From assembly GCF_001039355.2 (NCBI RefSeq), contig NW_019775247.1, positions 290,806-354,805 on the forward strand: 64,000 bases of DNA. The letters are read 5' to 3'. Every line of letters starts with the position of its first letter. The first letter of the stretch is position 1. The DNA is from Lingula anatina. Lineage: Eukaryota > Brachiopoda > Lingulata > Lingulida > Lingulidae. The notes beneath the pieces were generated by a model that made no database searches, was not told where the DNA came from, and saw only the letters and a list, made by a program, of their open reading frames with translations. Of this stretch, positions 44,676 through 56,854 are shown piece by piece. The position numbers and the translations under genes were made by a program.

Positions 44676-45765
44676 ATGGTCATTTCTTTTTATTTTAATT
44701 CGAAGTTGAACAAATGATTTTTTAAAGAAATTCTATCCCAAAAAGCTTAATAAACTCGAACATTTAGATTGCAAATATTGTTTTTGGCTTACTCAAGAAC
44801 TTATTCAATCACTTGAATAAAATTGATACAGTCTTTCGAACAACAAAGCGTCGGACAAGTATAAATCAGAATACATTTTACACAATGCGGTGGAAAGGTT
44901 TTTCTTTTTCTTGCAAATTTCCGCAAGCAATTTTCATTCTACAAAACTACTTGGGCATATCTTCGGATTGCTAAACCAGACAATAAAATGATATTAAGCC
45001 ATTAATGCTTGCAGTCATCCTTGTGTTCCTCGGGTTGCCTTTCCTTTACTTTCAATCAGAATCATAAATGGACTTAATGATATTAACTTAGAAGTTTCAG
45101 TACGTGTGTAACTTCAGCTTACATGGACCGCCAATATTGCTTATTGACGGAAGAAAAGTATGAACGCTTCTCTGGCACAAGTTGTAACGAGGTGTTTTTC
45201 GTACAGTTCGTATGTGAATACATCAATTATTTCTCGGTTGAATCCAACATGTGCAGATGAATGAACCTCCAATGAACAGTTTTACTCCAGCTGTGATATT
45301 GCCTTGTTGCCAGACAATTACGCATTAGAACTGTTATCGCATCATCCCACAGCAGATATCTCCGTAGTCCTTTGTTTGTGATGGAAGCTGAAATTCAACT
45401 GGAAAAAATATCATTTAATTATTATCTTGATAATGTGAATACAATGCCATAATTTATATACATTAGAATGCACTTTGTCATAAATATTAATAATAATCAT
45501 TAAAAACCACCGGTTGAACAGCGCACACGCCAGTGTACTTACATTTCGATTACACGGTGTCCGTATATCTAAATTATAACCTTCCACTCCTACTACTGTG
45601 AGTGGGGCCAGGGCATACTTATACCTGTGTGTCTCGATTTTGAATTCTCCAACATCGGCACGTTCTAGACTGTACTATAAATGCAAGATTTAAAAATCAC
45701 AGTGACAATGAACAAAAGACGGCGTCCAACATCATCAATCTAAATATGTGCTAGTAAATTCCATT

Positions 45766-45952
45766 AGACTCGTAGCCAGCAATTTGAAAAAGGGGGCTTA
45801 TTTTTCTGAAAAAGTGGCCCTTTAACCATGAATAGCCATGTGCCCAGATAAAATTTAACCCAGAGGGCAACTTGCTCATCAAAATAGGGAGGGGTTCATC
45901 CCCCCACCCCCACCCCCACTCACCCGAACCCCCCTCCCCTGGCTACGGGTCT
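45766..45952. mobile_element. 187-bp foldback MITE
   Basis: The ends AGACTCGTAGCCAG and CTGGCTACGGGTCT are inverted with one mismatch in 14. The interior ends in a C/A-rich tract (45898-45935). It is similar in style to, but not the same as, the 11751-11918 element. Confidence 0.8.
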
Positions 45953-46470
45953 GATGTACGGTCTGATTTTGTGTGTAGTGTTGCGGTAATCGAGAAACAC
46001 AAATGGCCACAAACCAAGCTGTAAACATGACATGAACTTGAACTTACGTGTAAAACGTTATGATATACTGTATGTAGCAACTTTGAGCAGGTTATGCTGA
46101 ACATGTCCAAACACCCTACGCAACGTCTTCCCATGTCACCACACCACGTGTCGCCATACATGTACAAGTACCGGTAGCCTCCTAAAACATGTCACCAAAC
46201 ACACACCTAGTTGACCTATATCACTGACTGTCAACAATCAGCATCTCTATGGCAATCAGAGAGATAGAAATGACCGTCAAGTAATAGAACCTCCGCTGAC
46301 AGAGTTTGGAGAGTGAAAACTCGTGTCGTAACAAAGGATCGCCATATTCTTGAACATGTTAAATGTTCCCGTTGTTTTTAAACTCTGCAGCATAAAATCT
46401 GACACAGTGCTAATGGCGTGAAGCAGTAGACAACGCTAATTTCCACGCCTCACAAAGACACAAAATAGCC

Positions 46471-46545
46471 ATGGATTGTGTTAGTGAAGACAAATGTAGC
46501 TTCTTTGAGTTTATTGAGTGGAATACAGGTGCCATTTTAGATGAG
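46471..46545 (+). CDS. Possible first exon of an unknown gene (plus strand)
   Basis: The ATG in good context (agccATGG) opens 25 codons (MDCVSEDKCSFFEFIEWNTG, AILDE) that end at a consensus GTAATT donor in phase 0. The C-SFFE-F-I-EW part recalls the end of a GRF-type zinc finger. No continuation exon was found before the KCNQ gene, which runs the other way. It may belong to a mobile element. Confidence 0.3.
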
Positions 46546-46559
46546 GTAATTGTTTTTTT

Positions 46560-47530
46560 ATTGTAATCATCTTTCTAACTTGAAGTATGATAAAAATGAA
46601 ATACTTTTTTGTGCTAATTATTTACCTCAAATTTCAAAAAAAAATTCGGCCATAAGGTAATGTTAAAATTAGTTTTTACTGATTTGGATCATCCAAGTTA
46701 TATTGGTTACATGTAGTGTTTTTGTATTACTAAAAATGCATTATCTTGTTTTTGTAAAACATAATAAGCCACATGGCGTTTAAGCAGACCTTTTCCACGA
46801 GCAGACCAAGTGTATTTTGAAATCTGACACCGGTTTAAGACCAAACAAACAATACGAATATTACATAAAAATTTAAGTTTTAATTTCACAATTCTTCTAA
46901 AAATGGCAGCCAATGGAAAATAGATATGAACTTTCTGACAAATGGACTAAAAACACAAATGATGAGATTGTTTTTATTTATTTCAGTGATAGTTGGAGGT
47001 ACTATTATACTAGTACTTCGTTAGAAGGACCCGCCTCAAAACGATTAGAAAAAAGGCTTAAATTAGATATAATATTGTAAGTGATTACCCTTTGTAATTC
47101 CGAAAGTAATAGATATGTAAATATTACATATATACCCGCCTGAAATAAGGTAATTATCTCTTTTCCAATAAAACGAACAAACAACGTTTACATTTAGCTT
47201 AACACACGGGATGCTTTGGTAACATACCGGCGAATTTAAAACATAAATACATTAAATATATCAAAGGCAACAATTTTCGAACTGTATTTCAGCACTTGTG
47301 TCCTGAAATACATCTGTATAAAAAAGTAAATAAATACAAATACATCCATTCAGATCTAGTGCTCATTTTCATTCCTTAGTTCTCCGATAGATGGCATTAG
47401 AATTAGCAAAAAAGATGAACAAGTACTACAGTAACTATTTCGTGATTTAAAAATCAACGGATAAAATTAACAAATATAAAAAAGACCCACGAATCACAAA
47501 GAAAAGGTTCAACAACTTGTTGGAATAACT
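46560..47530. other. Intergenic, nothing recognised
   Basis: Very AT-rich, with only short chance frames. It may include the 3' UTR of the KCNQ gene read on the minus strand. Confidence 0.4.
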
Positions 47531-47534
47531 CCTC

Positions 47535-47654
47535 CCTAACGAAAAAGTCCTGTAGGATCCTATAAGATCCTATAGGATCCTATAGGAAATTGGGCCAATT
47601 TTCTAAAGGGTCCTATAGGATCTTATAGGATCCTATAGGACCTTTTCGTAAGGG
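47535..47654. repeat. Near-perfect 120-bp palindrome built of TAGGATCCTA units
   Basis: The left arm (CCTAACGAAAAAGTCCTGTA, then repeated GGATCCTATA units) is inverted in the right arm ending GGACCTTTTCGTAAGG, around a short AT/GC centre (AATTGGGCCAATT). It begins 14 nt after the KCNQ stop codon in transcript sense, so it would form a strong hairpin in the 3' UTR. Confidence 0.85.
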
Positions 47655-47667
47655 CTTCAATATGATT

Positions 47668-48570
47668 TCATACTAGTATCTTCACGTCTATCTCATCGGA
47701 GCCTTGAAGAAGTGGTTCAGACTCTGGTAAATGATTTGGAAGTGAAGAACTAATCCTTGCATCGTTTGAACCATTAAATGAAAACGTCAATCCATTGTCC
47801 GAATCACTTTCGGTCATTTGTAAAACGACATCGTCATTTCTAGGGCTATCGAAAGAATTATCTACATCCGGGTCACTTAGTAACTTGTCAGTTTCACATG
47901 GTTCGATTTCTTCCTCCATCTCCACAAGAACACTATTCATTCGTTTTTGTTTTCCTAGGTGATTATTTGAAATGGAGTTGGTAGAAACGCGATGGGGGTT
48001 ATTCCCTTTAAAGTTCTCTTTCACAATATCCACGCTAGGAAGATGACTATGCTGCTGGGGCCCCGGCAGGGAGTTCCGTTTTTCAGACCCCTTGAAGTCC
48101 ATCATCATTTCCATTGACAGATCACGTGCGTTTGACGTCGCTGGCAAACTCGTCGTCCTCCGGATAGGTTCGGCCTTTTCCGTTACCGCCGCTTCCTCGG
48201 CCATTGAGGACTCGGATCCGTTATGAACTAGCGTCACTCTCTTTTTGTATCTGGGTCCTAAATCCGACAAATGTTTTTGCATTGGTCTTTTGGGATTCCT
48301 CCCTGGGTTGCCATGGTGGTTTTGAACTGTTAACCTGTCTTTAGTCTGCTTATCTTTATCGACTAAAATTGACTTGAGCTTAACCTCGCCGTTAGATGTC
48401 GCCCCGTTCCGTGTCGGGGGTGACCGTGGGGAGGGCGGGGGTGCGGGAGGGACAGGGCGCGGGCTGTTTGGAGAGGGGCATCCTCCGCATGACGGCTTTC
48501 CTTGCTGACACGTCCTGTCGCTTTCGTACATCTCTATGAGTTGGTCCAGTTTAGATTCTATATCATCAAC
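47668..48570 (-). CDS. KCNQ channel, last exon: coiled-coil end and long tail
   Basis: A 903-nt exon from a CTAG acceptor, phase 0, to the stop. It starts VDDIESKLDQLIEMYESD, which completes the helix D coiled coil used by KCNQ subunits to tetramerise. It then runs through a Pro-rich segment (PRPVPPAPPPSPRSPP), Ser/Asn-rich sequence and an acidic end (ESEPLLQGSDEIDVKILV). Vertebrate Kv7 tails also vary most here. Phosphorylatable Ser/Thr are frequent. Confidence 0.9.
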   Translation of the reverse strand, partial: VDDIESKLDQLIEMYESDRTCQQGKPSCGGCPSPNSPRPVPPAPPPSPRSPPTRNGATSNGEVKLKSILVDKDKQTKDRLTVQNHHGNPGRNPKRPMQKHLSDLGPRYKKRVTLVHNGSESSMAEEAAVTEKAEPIRRTTSLPATSNARDLSMEMMMDFKGSEKRNSLPGPQQHSHLPSVDIVKENFKGNNPHRVSTNSISNNHLGKQKRMNSVLVEMEEEIEPCETDKLLSDPDVDNSFDSPRNDDVVLQMTESDSDNGLTFSFNGSNDARISSSLPNHLPESEPLLQGSDEIDVKILV

Positions 48571-49150
48571 CTAGAGAATTCAAACACAAAAGTACATGTA
48601 AATCAGTCGTGGAAGTTTTAATTTACTTTACTAACATTTATTAGCCATAAACAATTGTTGGACCGTGTGCTATTAAAGATAGAATGTACAATTTTATATA
48701 AATGATGAAAATAAAAAACATTTTATTTATAACTGATACGAACCTGTTTGTTAAACGAAATTAAAATTTAAAAACTTGAAAAATAACGAATTAAACAGCG
48801 TTAATATATCACATACATGTAGTAACACCCAAACTCATGTGACGCCACATATGGCTTAATACTAAATTTAACGTTTCAATTTCCATATTGTATTTTATGT
48901 TAATAAAAATAATAATAAACTTTATTCAAAGAGGGTAAAATATGTTACGTGAATACATTTATTTTACACATGGCCTTGTGTTAATTATTTGATAACCAGG
49001 ATCCATAATAAGTTAAGGATAAAAAGAAACACATCTTCTGAAAATTAACTATTAATTGACTTATGTTCCGGTCTTTCGTGCAACCAATAAATGGACAATT
49101 TAATACTCAATTATTACATTATCTTATATTATTCATATAGCATAGCATAC

Positions 49151-49247
49151 CTGTCTCTCTATTTTAACAACCCTGGAGGCCAAACTAAACTTGGATTCAT
49201 AAACGTCCTTTGCCTTTGATCCCTGCTTGCCGAGTATAGTGTCTAAT
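49151..49247 (-). CDS. KCNQ channel exon: helix C-D linker and coiled coil
   Basis: A 97-nt exon (acceptor TTCCAG, donor GTATGC) encodes LDTILGKQGSKAKDVYESKF, SLASRVVKIERQ. LD.ILGK and RVVK.E.Q are conserved around helices C and D of KCNQ channels. Confidence 0.92.
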
Positions 49248-49592
49248 CTGGAAGACGTAAACGATTGAGAAAATGAAACAGTCTACTTACGAGGTTTTTA
49301 ACCATTGTCTCTTGTAGAACTGAAGAAAACACATAACGCAATGTCATATCTGATGTTGTCACTGTTAGCCGCTAGGCTTGGCCCTAAATGATGTTATGGA
49401 CCAGCGTCATTATCTTATGACCCTTGTTTTAAAATGTGCATCACGGTGACTTTCCACAACGTCTTTGACTTTTCTGACGTTTCACATATTTAGCAAAAGA
49501 CTTCTGAAATTCTGAGCTGGACCAACATCTTTGTCAATGTGTTAGGTTGATATCCAGTGAACACTGTCTCACCTATCGCAATGGCCACCTAC

Positions 49593-49797
49593 CTTCCCTG
49601 CAGAGTTTTGATCCTGCCCAGCATGTCGGCGTGTCCCACCGAATACTGCTCGATGACATCCTTGACGTCATACGGCCTGAGCGCCTCTTTGAACTTCCGC
49701 CTGGCGACGAAGTATTTGATTTTCCGGATAGCACGGATGGCGCGTTTGTGGACTTCTGTCAACTCGGTGATTTGTCCCGTGCTTTCTAATAAATCCT
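49593..49797 (-). CDS. KCNQ channel exon: helix B, calmodulin-binding
   Basis: A 205-nt exon (acceptor TTTCAG, donor GTAGGT) encodes [54 protein letters not shown]. This is the most conserved part of the KCNQ C-terminus: helix B binds calmodulin together with helix A, and the [15 protein letters not shown] motif is diagnostic. Confidence 0.97.
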
Positions 49798-49857
49798 CTG
49801 AAATATGGGAATGAAATAAGAATTCAATGTCATTTCTGTAAGATATTTTTCTTTTAA

Positions 49858-50035
49858 TTCAGCCATATGGGAATGATGTTAGAATTTTAGAAAAAAGTTA
49901 AGCAAGCTCTCTCTTGGTTTTCATTCCAATAAAAGTACTTCTTTTCATTCAGCCATATGGGAATGATATTAGAATTTTAGAAAAAAAGTTTAGCAAGCTA
50001 TCTCTTGATTTTTATTTCCTGCAAAAGTACTTTTT
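49858..50035. repeat. Two tandem ~90-bp intronic repeats
   Basis: CAGCCATATGGGAATGAT, TTAGAATTTTAGAAAAAA and AGCAAGCT.TCTCTTG occur twice, starting at about 49860 and 49951, just upstream (in transcript sense) of the helix B acceptor. A G run lies at 50202-50222. Confidence 0.8.
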
Positions 50036-50583
50036 AATTAAGATAAGACAATTTTTCTCTCAATCTCGGTCGATACTTCGTACAGGTAATTACACTTCCC
50101 TTAGCTACGTTTAATCTTCGCAATAACAGAGAAAGGGGAAATAACGTATCCGACGCCTGTTTATTGCATTGTCTTCAAAACATATTGTGTGCGTGTGTGC
50201 TGGGGGGGGGGGGGGGGGGGGGCGAACAGGTAAGTTCTTTCCAGTAATAATATATGAAACGACCCTAAATTCTAAATTACATTTTTCCGTATTAGTGTAA
50301 AGCCTACACCTGTGTGACATGAATGGTAGTCCTAGGAATGGAAGTGCAGGGTCCCATATGATAAGTTAAGGTTAGGGTTAGTCGGAGTATTGGGAGTGCA
50401 GTATATGGGACGAATGTTGCCTGTAAAAAGTAACGGGGAACGGGCTACGGTTCCTAGCGGACTGCCATTTCTGTCACACATGCCTTGCGACCGCTTGAAA
50501 GACGAATTTTAAACCGCTCTCTTGAGAGGTCGTAATCCCACTGTAACAGGGAATCAAAATAATGGTTTAAATGTAATCCCTAC

Positions 50584-50657
50584 CGTCAGATTCTTTCCTT
50601 GTCATCGTGTTTTCTCTGCTTAGGACGTTGTCACCGACTGTCAAGCTAATGTGGCTC
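50584..50657 (-). CDS. KCNQ channel exon: helix A-B linker
   Basis: A 74-nt exon (acceptor TTCTAG, donor GTAGGG) encodes SHISLTVGDNVLSRENTMTR, KESD. Its length and phases join the exon at 56666 to helix B without shift. The linker is variable in KCNQ channels and Ser/Thr-rich. Confidence 0.8.
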
Positions 50658-50659
50658 CT

Positions 50660-53600
50660 AGAAAACGAAAGACGATGAGTCTACAATAAAACACAAACTG
50701 AAGAAATCCAGACGGCCCGACCTCTACGTTAACGTCCTGCCGATAGATGGCACGTGTGGCGGATATGGATAATTGAATTAGAGACAGATTTCTTTTTCAG
50801 TTTTACAGGGGAATTATTTTCTTCTCTGATGGTTGACAAAAGCACGAAATATCGGATAGCAATAGTCTTAACTCTTTAAGTAAGAGTGACATCCCTGAAA
50901 GGATCGAATAACGTCGCCATTCACGCCCCTTCTATTGACGAGATGGTTAAAGTTGAGGTGGAAAGTTCTGGATTAAATCAAATAAAAAATAACAGGTGTT
51001 TTGTGCTAAGTTATAACGCATCATCAAAATATACAGTTTATGCGCTAAACATCGTTTGTATGTTACTGTTAAATAAAAAGCAAGATGGCGAGCTTTATGC
51101 AGATACATGTGTCTTTCAATTACTGTATAGAATAAGCGAATATAGAACGTTAATATATAGCTGAATCTAATAAGCGAGTGCAGCAGTATATAGATTACAT
51201 TTGAGATTATATTAAGACTACTACAAAAAAGCTGATGCTATATGTATTCATTTACACATACTTGTGCATAGCAATAATAATGTGCAGTCATTTTATATGA
51301 ATGGAACTCTATACTACTTCCTAAAATATCTATTTCGTGCACTCAAGTCTATGTATTTTGGTATCTAGGCAAAACTGTGCAAACCACCACAAAACCAAGA
51401 GAGCTTTAATCAGTAGATGGATTGGTAATGCATTCCAGAGGATGGAAAATCACGCAGAGTAAAAGAACCGACCCCCATTTTTCACACCTTCCAGATAATT
51501 TAATAGCGATTATAATCTGAATCATTCAATAAAATTAGTTTAGGTTATTTTCAGTTCGTAGGATAAGAGCTGTACTGTATTATTGAAATTGTGTCTACCT
51601 TGGGGCATAATGAAACAAAAAGTCAAATTAATACACGATCTTTTCTTCCCAATACCAAACCATTACTTCTATACTACACTGTAGACAGTAAATGCCCTCT
51701 TCAGTATGGATAAGGTGATGTAATGTGAACCAAGGTACCCGGTCCATGTTCCATGTAATGCTGCGACCACACACTCCCGCTAATGTATCACAGGATATTG
51801 CCTAACGCCATCCAACATCATATTCGCCTATTTTCCTCCGACTTTTCCCTCTCCGACGGATTCATTTTTTAAATTTATTAAAGTGAGTTTATATCACACA
51901 CTTAAAAGCTTAAGAGAACAACAAATGTGAAAAAAATGAATTTCAGAGAATTGTCACCAAATTACTTAGTATCCTGTTTTCTTATTTTTCAGTCCAACCC
52001 AGGTGACATTTCAAAGGATGAAGTGAGAGCAGAGCCACGACAGCAGCTGAGAGCTGGAGGTAAGCACTCGATTATAACGTAGATTTCTTCCGACTCTTAA
52101 ACTGTATACCCTTACCCATAGCTGTCGGTATAGCTAAGAAACCCCTTTCTAACCAATCTAGATAATGTGGAACGAGTTAGATACCGTTATTGTAGCAAAA
52201 GAAAGTCCAATCCGCATTAGAATGAGTCCTCGCATTATTTCGTTAAAAACATGCGGACTGGACTCGATAGTACCCAAGCAGTAGAAGCAAGTCCAATATC
52301 GCATCATAGAGAGGTTTCATACTAACCTATCTGGATCGTTGGGGTTGGACTCGTTGTCGCGAGTCGTGAAAGCGCGGAGCATGTTAGAGAAAAAGAAGAG
52401 AACTAGGCATATATATCGGCGAATTGAAGAAGTAGTGTACGTGCAAATATAACTGATAAAACAAGCATCAGTGTACAGGCATATGTGTTAGAAAAGAAGA
52501 AAAGACATGGCAGTGCGTATTTCGATACAAATCTTTCTCAGACATTAAGAGTAAGATAATTTAAGTAGGAAATCAGACAAAGAATATGTTACACTTTATA
52601 TTTTACACGTGCGCCACTGGTTTACAATACATTTCATACACGTGTCACAGACTGATCAACGTCATCAAGAAAAAACGAGTGGAAGGGAAAGATTGTCACC
52701 TTTCCAAAAGATGATCTACATGTAAGCGAAATAAAATTGAAAATGAACCTATAGCCATAATGGAATTTGATTTTTAGGAGGGGGGTTACTGGATATAAGG
52801 TGCTATATCGTTTTAGAAAAGTGGGGACGGTACCCTCGACCCGCTTTACTCATCTAGATCCGTCTGTGCACGCCATGCTGGATGTTTCAGTTGATTTTAA
52901 TGTACACTGATTAGTTCTCATGACACAACAATGAACGTAAGAGAAACAATCACATGACCGTGATAACATTTTGTAATTCATAAATTTATTTCCAACACAT
53001 ACGCTTTCTCGTACAGTTGTATTAAATAATGGCGGAACCAGATTGTCCAGAAGAACGAGGCTCCCCCAAACGGTAATTTAGTATTTTGCCCAAAGCTCTC
53101 AAAACTCATTAGTGAATGATATGACACTACCGATACAGTCTTTTCTGTTTTTTTTATATTTATTCACATATTTGCATATTTTGGTGAAAGGAGTGGGTAG
53201 TAGGCCAGGTAATACCGGTAGTATACAATTTTGCTGTGTGAAAATTGCAAAAGACCCTCTTTGCATCTGGATCCGCCTGTCGTTATTAGTAATCAAGTTC
53301 GCACATGACATCAATAACTGCAAACGTTTGCTGGGCTTCATTTTATTTTAGAAACCGGTTTATTAGTAGACATAGTAGACAGACATCTAGGGTCAGCTCA
53401 TGCGTTGGTTTAATGTTAAAAACATGAGGGACTTAGATTTAAACCGTTTATTGTAGGCAGGCTATGTTCCTTGACGCGGCTTTCGGGTTGATGTTGCTCA
53501 CTTAATACTTTCTTTCAAATGAAACCCTGTGATGTCACCTCATACTAAATCACTGTATAGCAACAATTATACTTATGACATCATATGTTTGTATAAAACG

Positions 53601-56600
53601 CTGTTCAAGTTACGAAAAATGGAATCTTTCAAATGAAATCTGGGGTCAGTAGAAAATCTATGTTATTTCGCTCAAAAAACCTTGTTAAGAAGTGGCGAAA
53701 AACATACGAGTTTGACAGAAGTTGCGAGCGAACAAATTACACAAATTTAAAAGAAGGACAGAGGAAACCCGCATACGCGACTTAAATAACACATACACAC
53801 ATATTTATACCGGGTTTGAAATCTCAATACAAATAGAAATAAGTTAGAATAAAGTTATATTAATAAAAAAAGTGACACAGGCGCCAGGAAGAGACAATAG
53901 AAAAAAATAGCAATTATCTAGGTAAAGTAAAAGCAAGCATATACCGCTTCAATCGAGGGATAAAAGACAAAACTGTACACAGTAACATTTACATCCAGCC
54001 ATGTTGCACGACCCTTTTTAGAGACTTAATGGTAAAGCAACGCACACATTAAATATTGACCTAAATGTTACGCTGCCTTTCAGCACTTCATCAAAGAGGG
54101 CCAATACATTTGAATGCGTTTGAAATCTAAGATCAAAGTAATGAAACAGTATCAAATATACATGTATTATTACCCTGGCAAGATCACCCATTACTATCAA
54201 AAGAGATAAAGGGACGCTATTGGAATGATAATCGAGGACAACTTTCCAGGAATCAGGCACAATTAACAGCGCGATTTATCATAAAAAGACCTAACTGAAA
54301 TGCGGTTACGACCATAGACGCAGTGAGCTAATTCTATTCTCTTTGATCTAAATGGTTTCATTTAGGATAAGGTTCCTATAGATTGTGTAGCGTCGTACTT
54401 AACGTCTATGCCAGAGTTTCAACACGCTTAATACTTGCTCTGATAACTATCGATATTTGCCGTTTTCAAAGTTCCCTTGTCCAGACGTTTCTTGATAACT
54501 AACCACCGATAATGTGATTAGGAATGACCCAAACTCATCCACCAAACAGTTAATAGAACGGTCAAAATTTATATACTACATAAAACTGGTTATATCAATT
54601 TCCTATGTTCTTACGATATTTGGGGTCTTTACTGAGATTTCCAACAGTCTTTAGTATCATGCTGCCTTCTAATTCCCACCAAGTGTCTCCATCTGGCGGA
54701 AAATTAACACAAAGTAATCCTTAGGGGAGGTCGGTATATCAAAATAAACGTTCTCATTATTATTACCTGTAGAACTATCAATTTTAGAACTATCCCATTA
54801 CAATATACCCTTCCATTAGTGCCATGGTAGCATGCACTACAAATTACAATTATTAAACACAAAAGCCAATAAAATAAAATAAAAAACCATTATCACAATA
54901 TAAGACAACCTCAACAACACATTATTTCAGACCATGCGACATAACAGCATAACACATGTAGGAAGAACTCATGCGGCTATGCAGTAACCATGCAGACACT
55001 ACAGTAGTGTTGTTAGACGACTTTCCATTCATTCATGGGGTATATAACAGGCATGTGACTCAGTTTTATCTGTAATAGATTTAAAATGCACTCATTTCTG
55101 TGATCCCTTTCAACGACCCTGCGAGCGCACTCTTCAGAGACCCGTCTGGGGCCAATGCTGGACCCCAAGGTGGACCTTGCGGTGATTTCCACGTGGGTCC
55201 AAATTAGGCGGGTTTACTTGGATTTTATTTAGTAAATGCCGTTTTATTTCCATCTGGAATTGACCCATGGGACTATTTCGTCAAAACCAATAGTGCAACG
55301 GCCCCATTGACCAATTTTAGGGGAAAATAGCCAAAAAGTTTGTGTTAACATTAAAATTGAAATAACAGTTTATTTTTACCAGATATAAATCAACAATCGT
55401 TCAATCAAATGGAATGTTGCACTGTTTATTCATGTTGAACCAAGAAATAGGTAAGTGGAATTCTCTGGATTTCTCTTGAACTAGGTAGACAACATTTTTG
55501 ATCTAAAAGTTTAGAAGAATTATGGACAAAATTTTGGGAAATCCTCCATGCTCGTCTACGTGTGCTGTCTGGGAAAATATATTACACGCCCATATTTTTT
55601 AAATGTGTGTAGTTAAGAAACACCAAGCATGCGCTGTTACAAGCCCCATGATTCAGTGGTGACGTCACGTTATCAATGACACACAAACTGCACCAATTTC
55701 ACCCCACGTAATGCTCAGGGGTATATATCCTTTGGCCAATCTTTGACCACGGTCAGCTGGCTTTACGGTTCACTTCAAAGGTTTCTTTCTTAACTAGTGG
55801 CTGATTGTAAATGTACCATCCACAAGATACACTTTTCTACATTGTTGAACACCTTTATATGCAAATTGAACATCTTTGATTTACCAAGATGTGCCAGTGC
55901 CTAATTTGTGAACTCAAATGATAGGAACTGCATAGCCCTTGAGCATTATATCAGCATCAAATCACTCTCTCTCTCTTTTCAGATCAATAAAATCAATAAA
56001 CACACGTGTTAATAAACATTGTGTCAATGAATCTGTCAAGTTAAATTTCACTAACAGCAATTTAGTATTCTGTGAGAAGGTTTGACAGAAAAAAAGGATT
56101 CACCAAAGAACACATGCACAAGACCACCCCCGGTATATGCCTTACCAAGTCCTGTTTATTAGACTGTATAGCGAGAACGGAAATAGGACCAATGTTACTA
56201 CTCAGAATATAATTACTGATTACAATAGTTGTCAAAAAGCATGACGCAAAAAGATTACAATATCGTCAGATAAAGTGCAATCCTGAAATGTGAAAAGCTG
56301 GCTTAACGTAAGCGTGCCAATATAGCCTGGTGTTCTACACTTTGTTTCGAATCTAGCGATTTGCTGAGATCATGTCAAAAGCTGTGCATAACAATATATA
56401 TGCATAATTATTTGTTTCCACAAAATATGTACATTTGACAATAACAATGCTTATACAATATTGTCCTACTTTACCTGACAAGACAAACTAATGAACGCGA
56501 CCAAAAGCATATCAGTCTTGCCTTGTTGGTAGTTTTTCGAATACTAAAGCAGCAAAGAACAATATAAATGTTACTGTATAAATATAGAATTTACCTTTAC

Positions 56601-56660
56601 CTGTACAGTATATGCATATAACCGTACATACAGACAAAAACGAAAGTGAAAGTGGCTTCT
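50660..56660. other. Large KCNQ intron
   Basis: About 6 kb without KCNQ exons that I can support. It holds one plus-strand exon-like segment (51993-52059) and AT-rich unique sequence. A CT run lies at 55968-55980. No repeat family from elsewhere in the window was recognised here. Confidence 0.5.
51993..52059 (+). other. Exon-like segment on the plus strand inside the KCNQ intron
   Basis: A strong polypyrimidine tract and CAG acceptor (TTATTTTTCAG) precede 67 nt with one open frame (SNPGDISKDEVRAEPRQQLR, AG), followed by a consensus GTAAGC donor. No domain is recognised. It could be an exon of a nested antisense transcript or chance. Confidence 0.3.
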
Positions 56661-56665
56661 CCTAC

Positions 56666-56854
56666 CTGTTTAAAGCCTCCGTGGAGTCGTTTTCCCTGTC
56701 ACTATTTCTGAGTTTAAAACTGAAGTGTCTGGAGATCAACGGTGACGGGTTGGGTGACGTAGGACTCTGGGAACGATGGAGGATGGGGCGCTCGCTTTGA
56801 CTGCGGTCCTTTCGGCGTATTGTTGACAGCCGACTTACAAAAGACGACTTTTCC
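56666..56854 (-). CDS. KCNQ channel exon: helix A-B linker, Ser/Arg-rich
   Basis: A 189-nt exon (acceptor ATCAG, donor GTAGGA) encodes EKSSFVSRLSTIRRKDRSQS, HRSQSPTSPNPSPLISRHFS, FKLRNSDREND. Its single leading nucleotide completes a codon with either upstream alternative exon (Ser with A, Ala with B). The RRK..S and SPSP stretches are candidate kinase sites. The same region of vertebrate KCNQ genes is subject to alternative splicing. Confidence 0.85.
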
